Assembly (NCBI GenBank): GCA_028532985.1
Contig: JANCIK010000002.1
Location: 1,612,001 to 1,676,000, forward strand
DNA length: 64,000 bases
Source of the DNA: Stropharia rugosoannulata
Lineage: Eukaryota > Basidiomycota > Agaricomycetes > Agaricales > Strophariaceae
Direction: 5' to 3'
The position numbers were made by a program, and so were the translations under genes. Shown here one piece after another: positions 25,378 through 36,302 of this stretch; the first letter of the stretch is position 1, and every line of letters starts with the position of its first letter. The notes under the pieces are model-generated. The model searched no databases and had not been told where the DNA came from. It saw only the letters and a list, made by a program, of their open reading frames with translations.

Positions 25378-27227
25378 GGTGGTGGTTTGTGGGCAAGTGC
25401 GAATCGGGGAAATTGGCGATGTTAAGTGCCCGGGGTACCTGGCATTCGATCTAGCACCGCCGGACCTGTGAATTTCGTGAGAGTCTGTTCCGCTCCAGTG
25501 GCGGCTGCTTCTCCGCCCCCCCTGCCCCATTCACCACACCACGCCCACAATCCTTGCCGCAGGCAGCTCCCTCGGACTTGCCCTAAAAATAATGTTCTGC
25601 CATGTCGACATCTTTGGTTGCTGCCGCCGGAATTCCTTTGCCAGGGCTCTCCTGGCTACAGGGCTCAGTTCTGCATCACGTTTAGCCCTGCGCCATTCCG
25701 TAAACAATGGATCACTACCTTAATCTATCTATACCACCCCCCTGGTTTCTTCCCTCTGTATGTTCGTCGCCCCCATCCAGCATTTCTCAATCCTGATTCC
25801 TGACAGCATGACCTACTGCTCCTGCCCTGTCGGACGCGACCCTGTGCGCACCAGACGCGGCCCAACAAGCCCCCAATGACGTGGGGACGCATCTCATATG
25901 GGCCCGGCTGAAACCAAGTCGTGAGAGGCCAGTCAATGCCACCTTCAACACAAAGACCCGCGTCTCGTTGTCCTGCAATGTAGCCTGTCATCTAGCCGGC
26001 CTACACCTGCCTCTTCTGCAATCAACCAGGGAGCACCCGCCTGCTCCCGGCGGTTCAAGCGGAAGGGCCATCCAGACATATCCCATCAACTGAGCTTTTT
26101 AGCTCGGCCGCGCCATACATAGTGTCGTCTCCACCAAGGACGGAGAAAAAGTCAGGCCCCCTCAATTCTAGGAATTCTGCGACCGTACAATCTTAAAGCC
26201 TGATCATGATAAGCCGTTAATAGAGTCGTAATCAATGCACAAACATAATCTTACCGCGGCACGTTAAACATAGCTCTCATTCTATAGGGACGCGATGCTC
26301 TCTATTTTCAGCAAGCGGCGGCATTGGGGAGACGTTTGATACATCATGAGGGCCCTTAGCGAGTATATGGAGCCATTACAACCGTCCATACAATATCGTC
26401 GTGCCACAGCCTGCGAGCGGCCTGAGAACACCTCCGCTATTCTAGGGTGCAAGAGCAGCATCGGTCGACAGATGATCAAGACAGATCAACGCGCAGCATG
26501 GTGCTGCAGCAGGGTCGCGCCCTCGCAGAGAGGTCCCGCTCAAAATGGCATCCAAGACGCGGGCTACGTGAGCTTTTCCGGCAGCACGACACGGACAAGA
26601 CAAGGGTATCTCCAGATCATGATGCGCGCATAAGCACCTGCTCCCAGTGGGGATCTTCAGTGCTCTAGAATGCATTCTCGTATAAGGCCAGGAGAAGCAC
26701 ACGGGCGATCCTACACATCCCTCCGCGAATCCTAACGCTGGGATTGCTACGTACGTCTTCTGTCGCACAGTGGCGGCAGCGTGCACATAAGTAGCCATAA
26801 GGCGTAGGTAGAACAGAGATACACTGCATCACAGAGGTAAGTTTGCGTCCCAACCGCGTTTTGCAAGACGATGCCGTGAGTTAGCCTTGAAGTAAATATA
26901 CGCGCTTCTAGTCTGTGTGAAATAGCCGCGGTGCCTCAGTCCCCGACGCCGCCACTCGGGTTGGCGCCAGGGCGGCTCTTGGAAAGACAGCAGCGTCGCT
27001 GGTTGTACATGCATGCGTGCGCTGTGACGGGCAGTAGCAAAGGGCAGCATGTGCCGTAGCCGTGATCGCGGCGAGACGCGTGATCGAAGTACGTAGTATC
27101 TTCTAGAAGTTATCCAATATTGGCGAGAGTCGCGCATTATATTGCGTCTCGCCTCTCTCAGATCGTCCAGCACACTTGTTCATCTCATCCTCAACTCCCT
27201 ATTTCCCATTCTTCTTCTGACGAAACG
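25378..27227. other. 1.85 kb divergent intergenic region
   Basis: Shared upstream region of the Zn2Cys6 gene (-) and STI1 (+). Short frames on both strands are not convincing. Near its right end are a heat-shock-like dyad and a CCAAT box described separately. Confidence 0.5.
27100..27117 (+). promoter_or_regulatory. heat-shock-element-like dyad and CCAAT box upstream of STI1
   Basis: The dyad CTTCTAGAAG (27100-27109) matches the inverted NTTCNNGAAN core of a heat shock element. A CCAAT pentamer follows at 27113-27117. They lie about 110-128 bp before the STI1 start. STI1 genes are known Hsf1 targets in yeasts, so placement is sensible, but a single dyad is weak evidence. Confidence 0.4.
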
Positions 27228-29513
27228 ATGTCTGATGTAAGTACCCCCCTCTTCCTGATGCGCGCGCGGCGCCTGCACCTCATCACATACTGATTCGCAC
27301 CCCACGGCTGCTGCCGCACACAGGCAAACGCACTGAAGGATCTGGGCAACAAGGCCTTCGCCGCGAAGGACTACGATAAGGCCATCGATCTCTTCTCGCA
27401 GGCGATCGCTATCGACCCCAAGAACCACGTCCTCTGGTCGAACCGAAGCGCTGCAAAGACGAGCAAGAAAGACTACGAGGGCGGGCTCGCAGACGCGGAA
27501 GAGGTGCACCGATTTCTCTGGGCATGTTATATTCCATGATCAAGAGGAACTAACGTCCGCACCAGTGCACCAAAGTCAACCCATCCTGGGCGAAGGGCTA
27601 CGTGCGCAAAGGCGCTGCTCTGCACGGTCTGAGAAGATACGATGATGCTATTGCCGCATACGAGACGGGAATCAAGTTCGAGGACAGCCCTGCCCTCCAG
27701 AAGGGACTGCAGGAAGTCCGCGATGCTAAAGGTATGCCTTATTCTGATTCTGGGATATGCATATGCTCAATCGGATCGCTATCCCAGCAGCGTCTGCCGA
27801 TGAACCTTTGGGCCTGGGCAAAATGTTCTCTGACCCTAATCTTCTTGGTAAACTTGCCGCCAACCCCCGCACCCAAAAGCACCTCGCAGACCCGTCATTT
27901 ATCCAAAAGGTACTATATATCTTCTTTTCATAAATATATCTTATCAGCTAACGTATTAATCCAACAGATTCAAGCGATTCAGCAGAACCCTAGGCTCGCT
28001 GATTCGTGAGTTATTACCCACTCTGAATTAGCGAGACCAGCTGATAATAACATATTTTCAGCGCACTGCAGGACCCTAGGATGATTGATGTTCTTGGAGT
28101 TCTCATGGGAATCGATATTCAGGCGACTACCAGGCCAGAAGGATCCAATGAGAATCCTTTCCAACAAGATGGGCCTTCATCGCCGCCACCCCAAGCGACA
28201 TCGTCCAAACCTGCCGAAAAGACTCCTCCGCAAGAACCGGAAGACGTAGAAATGGCTGAGGAGGACGAAGAAGAAGCACAGGCCAAGAAGGCCGCTGAAG
28301 CTGCGAAGAGCGCCGGTAGCGCTGCTTACAAGCAGCGTGATTTTGACGGAGCCATCAAGCAGTTCACATCGGCTTGGGAAACCTGGCCCAAGGACCTGAC
28401 TTTCTTGACCAATCTCGGTGGTATGTGTGGCTCGCCCCAAATCTTACTGACACAGAGAATCTGATTTGTCAACACAGCTGCGTACTTTGAAAAGGGCGAC
28501 TTTGACAAGGCAATCGAGACGTGCGAGAAAGCCGTCGATGAAGGCCGTTCTGTACGTCATGCGACATACCCTTGGCAAGACATGTTTACTAACGTTTAAT
28601 TACTGCCAGCTTCGCGCTGATTACAAGCTCGTCGCTAAAGCACTCGGGCGTATCGGGTCGGCGTACACAAAGAAGGGCGATCTGGATCAAGCTATCAAGT
28701 ACTTCCAAAAGTCTCTGACAGAGCACCGCACCCCTGACATCCTCAACAAACTCCGTGAAATTGAGAAGCAGAAGGCGGAGGCAGACCGCCTCGCGTACAT
28801 CGATGTAGAGAAGAGCGCTGTGGCGCGTGAGGAGGGTAACGTCAAGTTCAAGGCAGGTGATTTTGCTGGTGCAGTCAAGGACTACACGGAGAGCATCAGG
28901 CGCGACCCGTCCGATGCAAGGGGCTACAACAACCGCGCTGCAGCGTACATGAAACTTGTCGCTTTGCCGGAGGCGCTCAAGGACGCCAACGAAGCGATAA
29001 AGACCGATACGAAGTTTAGTAAGTGCTGCTCGATCACCGTTCCTGATACCGGAGCCGTAGACTGACCCGATTTATTTTTCCTAAACCAGTCAAAGCCTAT
29101 ATCCGCAAAGCAAACATTCTCTTCGTAATGCGCGAGTACACCAAGGCGCTTGATTCAGTGCAGGAAGCTACCGAGCTGGACACCGAGCATCAACACACCA
29201 AGGAAATCGCCCAGCTGGATCTCAAAATCCAACAGGCGCTTTACAGCCAGCGCGGGGAGGAGACCCAGGAACAGACTCTCGAAAGGGCGATGCGTGATCC
29301 CGAGGTTGCCGTAAGTCCCTTTTATCTTATCGGTTAGCCTAAACAGCCTGACAAACCGGACTTGTATAGAACATCATGAACGACCCGATTATGCAACAGA
29401 TTCTGCAGCAAGCGCAGACTGATCCTAAAGCTCTGCAAGACCACATGAAAAACCCCAGTGTTCGCCAGAAGATCCAGAAGTTGGTGAACGCTGGCATTAT
29501 TAGAACAAGATAG
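27228..29513 (+). CDS. STI1: Hsp70/Hsp90-organising co-chaperone Sti1/Hop
   Basis: Cytosolic TPR adaptor that passes clients from Hsp70 to Hsp90. Ten exons: 27228-27236, 27324-27503, 27566-27731, 27788-27909, 27968-28005, 28062-28420, 28478-28551, 28610-29018, 29090-29310, 29370-29513; 573 aa, the family's usual size. TPR1 (residues 1-115) begins MSDANALKDLGNKAFAAKDY. The first DP/STI1 domain contains LLGKLAANPRTQKHLADPSF and LQDPRMIDVLGVLMGIDI. An acidic linker (EEDEEEAQAKKAAEAAK) precedes TPR2A and TPR2B (GNVKFKAGDFAGAVKDYTES). The last DP domain has MNDPIMQQILQQAQTDP and VRQKIQKLVNAGIIRTR. The first exon codes only MSD, a common arrangement. Convergent with AP-3 mu, 165 bp between stops. 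Confidence 0.95.
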
Positions 29514-29678
29514 ATCTGTGAGCGGGTCCGGTCGGTGTCATCTTCATGCTTTGCTATGTATTCGCGCTATTCATAGTAATTTCACTCAATGTACCATACG
29601 CAATTTGTCGAATTCACAGTTTCCAGTTTACCATTGTTGTTGAACCCTAACACGTACAGAAAAATCATGAATAGCGGA

Positions 29679-31618
29679 CTACCAGCGCCACTCGACATTA
29701 CCGATCGCGCGGCCTCGAATGCCTTTGTAGGGTTTGTAGGTCTCCCCTGTAATCCTGAGCTGTTCCACTTTTAGCGAGGAAAAAGTGTACGACTGAATCT
29801 CAAATTGAACACGCAGAGCGTGTGATGGGCGAGGAGCGCTTGACCTGTCCGGGGGTGGTTGAATGAGAAAAGACCAAACATGTAATAGCTTAGACAGATA
29901 GGACTAACGGGGTGTTGAAAGACCCTTGTAAATTCCAGCTACTAGAAGGAGGCGCGTTGTTAATCTCCCACTTCAGGACCTGCCACATGAAAACAGCGTT
30001 AAGCTCCGGCCAGTTTGAAGAATATGAGTAGTGTCGATCAAACATACCCGTCTTCTGGAATCAAATGCCCAAGATGCGCCGCTGTTCCCTCCGAGGCCCA
30101 TATCCATCGCATTGACTCCTCCACGCCCCAAACCTCCCGTGCCGCGTGCCGCGACGCATTTGATGCCAGAAGCCCCCTCTCCGAGATTAAACTCAACCAC
30201 TACATTTTCCAGACTTCGTCCATTAAGTCTGGACGTGAATGTGATATCAAAAGATCCTGCCAGCGCATAGTGAATCAGTCACAACTGTTTCAACGACGAA
30301 ATATTCATCGCCCGCCGAAGTGGAGCTTCAACTCACCGCCACGGTCCTGGATGTCGATGTTGCTCTTGATCATGAATGGAACGGGAATATTATCCCTTGT
30401 AGAGGCACTAACATTTGCCGTCGATGATGTCGCGCTCGAACCAGCTGGTGAATATCGGTACTCTGCCAAGATGAATTTTCCATCCGGTGGCACGAAGGAG
30501 AATGTCCTCCCGCGCGCCCATCGGTTCAAACTGAGTGTGGTCTCATTGGTGGGGGTGGCTGAGAATATTTTTCCTTCAAAAAACGCACCGAACACATGGA
30601 TGAAATGCGCAGTCAACGAGGACACTGGAATTGGTGAAAGAAAGAAGGCAATCCGGCGTCCCTGATCGATATCAACGTCAGATAAGACGAGAGAGCGGCC
30701 TGCGAATAAAAGAACCTGATAATCTTGAATTTGCTTCTATATTTCCCCAAACACTGCTGGAGAGCGGGACCCCGTTTCTGACGTGCGCAGAGGAGGTATC
30801 AGTGATTAGACTATCTGCGGCGGAAGCGTGGCATCTTACTTATTGACAATTGCTCTGAATTCTTCCACCATGTCAAAGTAGATTTCGTTGCTGGCATATT
30901 TCAGGCCCGCCTTTCTCCAGGGAATAGGCGATGAGAATGGCCCACTGCCAAGGCCGGAGCCAGAGTTGATTGTCGTGTTTATGTTTGCGCCAGCGGCGCT
31001 GAGGAGCTTGTTCAGCAGCGAGGGAGGGAGGACGATGTCTCGCAGAGCATTAGGGGATGTCGTCAGCGGATGCCCCCCAGAATCCAGAGTTTCTTCCAAA
31101 AGCTTTGGGGCAGATAAGTTCAATATACTCTGGTTGCTAGCTGTCGCTTACTTGATATACGACATCGAAGTTGTCCTTGAGAGTCGCCGCGGACAGTGCA
31201 CCGAAGTACTCACGCAGAATCTCAATGAATGTCTGAAGAAACGCAAAACCGAACAAAGGATCCACTTTGGGTTCAATGCATATCGAGCTGCAGGCAGGCA
31301 AAGCTTATAACGCACCATTCCCACTGATTGCACATAGAATCCTCACGTCGCTGCATTGGACGTGACAGCAGGCACTCGACGTGTCCCCGCTGTTGTATGT
31401 CGGCACATAAACTACTGGTTCGACATCGTCAATGCGTTTTGCTTTGGCGATCGCGCTATTGACTGCATCTATATGAAGAAGGGGGTACGCAGACGACGTT
31501 GACCTGAATCCCGACTGGATGATTGACCGCCTTTGAGACGTTGGTCAGACTTCATCATTCGAATTGACTCTCGGACTGACCCCGTGTTGTCCAGCAAAAT
31601 CAGCCCATCTATACCCAT
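29679..31618 (-). CDS. APM3: AP-3 adaptor complex subunit mu
   Basis: Medium chain of the AP-3 coat, which sorts cargo from Golgi/endosomes to the vacuole. Ten exons: 31618-31581, 31530-31316, 31264-31152, 31102-30840, 30777-30716, 30661-30589, 30530-30337, 30256-30048, 29979-29909, 29844-29679; 467 aa. The N-terminal longin-like part reads MGIDGLILLDNTG then SIIQSGFRS and CCHVQCSDVRILCAIS. A linker includes TSPNALRDIVLPPSLLNKLL. The mu-homology domain begins WRKAGLKYASNEIYFDMVEE, continues VWGNIEANSRLSGTPDCLLS and SFVPPDGKFILAEYRYSP, and ends in ITGETYKPYKGIRGRAIG and VEWRW. That ending is typical of AP mu subunits. Every phase closes, and the order of motifs is diagnostic for AP-3 rather than AP-1 or AP-2. 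Confidence 0.92.
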
Positions 31619-31914
31619 TACAAGAAGTCTACTGGAAGTTCAGAGGTAAAAGAGGTGATTTAGTTGAATGGCAAGACTTGAATTGGGATAGGAGGTGAGA
31701 ACGGGAATGGGAAGTGGAAATTGAGAGCTGTCCGTTTAGGCTGTCCCGCATCATTCACTCTAAATGACTTTGTGATGGACGATGACGCACTGCCTCGTCT
31801 GCCTATCTCGCTCATCGCTGGTGCACCGTCGTTGAGCTATTCGCGTTTCGTATTTAAGACCTCTACATAAACATACAAATTCATTTGTCGACATATCAGG
31901 GTAATCTATGATTA

Positions 31915-33138
31915 CTACTGAGGAGATGCCCAAGACCAGTCCAGATAACCCGCCTGCCGGAATACATCACGAGCACGTTCTTCACCTTCCTTTCTTTGCG
32001 TAGAGCTCTCATTCTCGGCCATTACCTGTCTCCAAACTTCTACGCATTCATGCACCTCTCTTGGATTACTGAATCCAGTGACGAGGGGAAGAGGCTTTTC
32101 CAACCTATTGGTATTCCGAATAGAGTATCCCAACGCTAGGTTTGGGAAAGGGAAATTCCCATTCCATGTCTGGCGAGCATTGAGAGCTGCTGCCTTCAGT
32201 TCAAGAGGAGCCGGGTGCCAGGATGGAGTATTCGGCGTGAGCATCCCCATGCTCAGAGGCGAGGCAGCGACCAACTGCCCTACTTTTGCACGCTTGTAGA
32301 AGTGCGGCAAAAATTCGAGGAACGTCGCATTTTGAAGGCATAGATGCGAGTAGGATAATACGACATCCACTGGCTTGAAAGGCTCAGTGTTTAGGATTAA
32401 AATGGCCAGGCGCAAAAGTGTTGCCACTGGAAAGCCTTGTAAATGAGTTAGTTAAATAGTGAATACCATCGGAGGTACAAACGCACCTGTAATGCCAATA
32501 TTCTTGATAAGACCTTCACTCTGCAACTCTTGTAAAGTATGGTATGCATCCAAAAATTTCTGGTCTCCCTCTCCTCTTACCTTGGCCTCGTCACCATCGG
32601 CAAGGCCATACGCTGCAGCGTCCTCTCTCAAAGCATTCGAATGGTTACCAGTCTGGCGAGGCGCGCATGGTGTGCAAACAAACTCAACGTCATGCAAGTA
32701 GACGGTATCCAAATAATCAGTCTTGAGCCTCTCCAAGCTGCGTGCTACGCTTTCGCGAATTGTAGAAGGCGCATAATCAAATTTGTCAACATAGCGTCCG
32801 CATTTTGTCATCTAGAATTGTCATTATTTCGGCATGTTCTTGATAATTGATCACTAGAACGCACCAACTTATACGAAGAACGGGGAAATTCGTCTCGTAT
32901 CGCTTCCAGTGCGTTTCCCAGAACGATCTCCGAAGGGCCATAATATGGAGACGTATCGATGGCACGAACTCCATACCTCGAAAAAGTGTAAATTGGCGCG
33001 GTTATTGATAACAATGTAGCGCAAATACCGAAGAGCAAGCCGCACAGTGCGCAATGGGGTTGCGCTGGCGAGATGGTCGTCAGAATTGTACTGATTAGAG
33101 AAAGCCCCGGCGCCGTATATAACCTGGGGCAAGCCCAT
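31915..33138 (-). CDS. aldo/keto reductase, D-arabinose/L-galactose dehydrogenase (Ara2) type
   Basis: NAD(P)-dependent sugar dehydrogenase; Ara2 oxidises D-arabinose toward D-erythroascorbate. Exons 33138-33029, 32976-32865, 32811-32487, 32435-31915; 355 aa. The AKR catalytic tetrad is visible: Asp43 and Tyr48 in IDTSPYYG, Lys77 in MTKCGRY, His114 in VYLHDVEF. The YLHDVEF sequence and the following long loop distinguish this subfamily from ordinary AKRs. The C-terminal part (LVAASPLSMGMLTPNTPSWH) forms the barrel end and cofactor loop. The start 33138 (MGLPQVIYGAGAFSNQY) was chosen because the earlier ATG at 33170 is in another frame that cannot join without a forced intron. Specific sugar substrate is inferred from the family. 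Confidence 0.87.
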
Positions 33139-33596
33139 CGCCCCATCGAGTTCACTCTAATAGACGTCATGGTCAGCCAAATGTTTACTCCGGAAAATAA
33201 GATATGGATACGATAAGAGGCCCAGGAATTGGCAGATCTTCTGGAACCTCGGGCGGTGGTGTAATCGCAGCAATTAACGACATCTGAACCAAAACCCTTG
33301 AAATTGGAGAAAAGAAGGCTCCTGCCTTAAGGGAACAGTGTGGTTAGTGGACAACCCAGTCGCGGACCAGCGGCATCGCAATCGCGCCATCTACCGAAAA
33401 CATATGTACAAGTTCTGGATTTGATGAGCCGGGCAAGGGGGTCACAAGAATCCATGTCACGGCCCGAAGGAAATTAGTAGATATTTGCGTTATAACACAT
33501 GCGACTTATATAGGGAGACAGAGAAGGAAATATTAAAAAGGAAAACGGTTTCGTGTTCTAGTCATGCGCGATACAAGGGGTGTGGTGCTATAGAAT
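33139..33596. other. intergenic
   Basis: Between two minus-strand genes: upstream of the aldo/keto reductase and downstream of the NDUFA4/B12D-like gene. Nothing further seen. Confidence 0.5.
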
Positions 33597-34072
33597 CTAA
33601 ATCCTGTCGCGGGACCAACTATGGATAGTTCCGCATAAGCGTCAGCGGGATCCTCGGGGAAACTGCAATTGGCGTACCTCTTGTCGAACTTCTGGTTGAC
33701 GGTCATCATCTTGGTGTTCTCATTAGGCTTGATGGTGTTCCAGGGAGTGGGGTTGTTCTTGGTCCAGACGACTGCGCTCGCCGGCGGTTAGCACAGTCCA
33801 GGAAGAAATAGACAGTACGCACTGTTAGGGCCCATAGCCAGGCGGTAAACATACCACGACGCGCCAGTGACAACCCCTCCGATGATAACGTAGCTACCCC
33901 ACCACAGTCAGTACCCATGCAAAAGCACCAAAACGTCGAATAGAACTTACATCGGGATGGCCTGCAATGCTCCGGGGTAAGCTACATTCAGAAGACGCTA
34001 AGGGCGCTTGCGACATACCTCAACGGCGAACCAGTGCTTCATCAACGACTTGCGAAGGGGAGCAGCGACCAT
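33597..34072 (-). CDS. NDUFA4/B12D-like small mitochondrial membrane protein (MLRQ family)
   Basis: A tiny gene in five exons: 34072-34019, 33961-33951, 33893-33823, 33771-33678, 33618-33597; 83 aa. It reads MVAAPLRKSLMKHWFAVEAI, a single hydrophobic span (YVIIGGVVTGASWYVYRLAM), then GPNIVWTKNNPTPWN, NTKMMTVNQKFDKSWSRDRI. This is the layout of the B12D/MLRQ family, inner-membrane subunits linked to respiratory complexes I or IV. Exon 2 is just 11 nt, and it is needed to keep the frame into the membrane segment. Too fragmented to show as one open frame, so easily missed by ORF calling. Family confident; precise complex uncertain. Confidence 0.85.
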
Positions 34073-34794
34073 TTTGTGCTTCGAGTAGATTCAAATTGTT
34101 ACAACGAGGGGTAAGTAGCGGAAGATTGAAGGAACGTCAACACCATTTAGCCGAGTGTTCCCACGGTGGGGGAGCGGGTTAATTCGGAGACGTAAATGTT
34201 ATAGATTCCAGACACAGGCTAGAATTGTATTCAATTATTTCCCCACTACTCTCCACTGCGTTTCAATTCCGAGCTCTTTGAAGATGGGTCTGAGTGTCTG
34301 TACGTTAATGGAGCGCACTCCATGCAAGGAACATTGGTTGCGCAACTGCAGAATGGAGATGATTTGAGGAAAAAAGCATACTACTCCGTGTATGGCAACT
34401 CTTTAAACCCTTTACTCTGCAAAGGAACCGTGGGTTTTGGTCTAATTGGGCAGCAACACTCTTAACCATGAACGCGTGGAGTTATGTCAAGGCGGATGGA
34501 TACTTTTGCCAGTCCGCGCAGCTTACTCAAAAGGCGACAGGAGCAACGACACGCAACGACACTGTCTTTTCGTTATCTGAGTCAATTATCGGTCGGCGCT
34601 TATCCATTCTAGAACTCTCTAGAATGCATATCAACGCCAAATAGGCAGTCAGCCTCCAGGGCTGGGGCCCCGCACATATAAAGGCTTTCGAGAAGAAGCA
34701 GAAAGAAGCTCAACCTCTAAAATTATAATTGACGCTTCGGCATATATATCTGCTTGCCTTCCCCAGGGTCAGAATCATTCTGCGTCTTTTTACG
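34073..34794. other. intergenic, divergent promoters
   Basis: Upstream of the NDUFA4-like gene (-) and of the first XPA-like gene (+). Contains a heat-shock-like repeat at 34607-34624. No coding frame supported. Confidence 0.5.
34607..34624 (+). promoter_or_regulatory. heat-shock-element-like repeat upstream of XPA-like gene A
   Basis: TTCTAGAACTCTCTAGAA is three good and one imperfect alternating 5-bp GAA/TTC unit, as in an Hsf1 binding array. It sits about 170-190 bp before the ATG at 34795. Suggestive only; the sequence may be chance. Confidence 0.3.
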
Positions 34795-36105
34795 ATGACA
34801 AGCCCGAAATCCCCACGTCGTCCGTCTTCTGCTGTAAGGAACTGGGACAAATCTACATGGCGCGCGTCTCGCATTCCAGAAAATCAGACGGTGCGGCTGT
34901 CGTCAGTTTGTATCTTCGTGCACTATTGACCAAATTTCCTTTTCTACAGATATGTAAAACTTATGCCATGAGAGAATATCACTTGAACAAGAAAGAAGTT
35001 GAGGAATTGAAGCATAAGTCTGATGTGTGGGTGAACAAGCTATCTAGTGCAGAAATTGAAACATGAATGAGAGATATCAGGACGACCACAAATGCTAAAG
35101 GATCTCACATGGTAGTGTCTATGCACTTATACAAAGAGAGACAGGTCGAAATGAAAGCTTGGGAGAAATACGGAGGACCTGAAGGCTTTGAGATTATGTG
35201 AGCATGGCGCACTGGTTGCTTATCGATATCACTTACCTGACTGACGGTTTTCGACTGCATAATAAGGCTGGACAGGAAGGAGGCTGCTTTTCGCGCAAAG
35301 CCAGCTAATGCTGGAAAGGTGTTTTCCCGGCGGCCAAAATACTACCCATCGACAAATCCAAGTTACCGCGCGATGTCACTGAACACCCAACTGCTGCATA
35401 CTCCGACCGTGGGGCTCGTGCGCATAAAGGAACATATGGTATTGATAGGACAAAAGTGGGTTTGGGATAAAATCAACGAGCTCATCTCGAGTGTGTACGA
35501 GTGTCCGCTATCCACGATGGGTCTCTCTGGCAAGGAACGTGAGGCATTAGTGGAGGGTGCCCGTAGAGATTTGAGAGATTACCCAGCACGGCCTGCATCC
35601 CCCCCTCCCGAATCACCCGCCTTCTCAGCGCTGCGCGACATTCTCCAGCGTGCTCCGGTGTATCGTCGAGATGAGGATAATCCCGGAATAGAAGTAGCGA
35701 CAGATGGTATGACTGGCAGTTCATGGCCGGAGTGCTGGACCCCGTTGTACACCGATGGGTTGTACACCTGTCTGATCGAGCTCATCCATGCACACGGTCT
35801 CGACGGGTGGAAGCAAGCCCGATGGATGGTATATGACAAGGTAATGTATACTAAAATTCTGGAAATTGCAACATTCTCACCCTGTTCAGTATGCCGAGTG
35901 TGGGCTTGGAGGACCCAGTTGTTCTACACTTAGCGCCAGGGAAAAGGTTGATTATCGGTGTAACCTGAGTTTCTCAGATGGCGGAAAATACTGGCTTGGG
36001 GTCGAGAAGCACTTTAGGAACTCCGTGCTTCCTGGCCTAAGGGAGGTATACCGCTCCGAGCTGCTGAAGATCAATGCTGGTCCCGAGATAGATTCCTTCC
36101 ATTAA
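34795..36105 (+). CDS. XPA C-terminal-like domain protein, long form A
   Basis: Five exons: 34795-34890, 34950-35026, 35081-35197, 35267-35840, 35890-36105; 359 aa. Residues about 16-110 form a small domain: NWDKSTWRASRIPENQT, ICKTYAMREYHLNKKEVEEL, then MHLYKERQVEMKAWEKYGGP and EGFEIM. This order (helix with A-x-x-x-Y-x-L, then YxxxxVExxAxxKxGGPEG) resembles the C-terminal DNA-binding domain of XPA/Rad14, without its zinc finger. A C-terminal domain of about 250 aa (YPARPASPPPESPAFSALRD, HGLDGWKQARWMVYDKYAEC) is shared only with the next gene. Exons 2 and 3 are 77 and 117 nt, as in three other genes here. Domain assignment is from memory of the family; function unknown. Confidence 0.72.
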
Positions 36106-36302
36106 AAACAGTTCGTTATTGAATCGATATAACTGTTACATACGATATTTGTCCTGTATTTTGGCTTCGCGCTTGTGATAAAAGTATTTACCAAACGGGG
36201 CTTGAAACAAATTAGGCATCTAATGGCCCCACAAAGCAGGCTGAACCACAAACTGAAACCGTATTCACTTTCAAGTCTTCAACCCTCTGCACTGAGAAGA
36301 CC

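Noticed and set aside
33139..33170. Upstream ATG at 33170 for the aldo/keto reductase
   Set aside because: It is in a different frame from the conserved MGLPQVIYGAG start, and no believable intron joins them.
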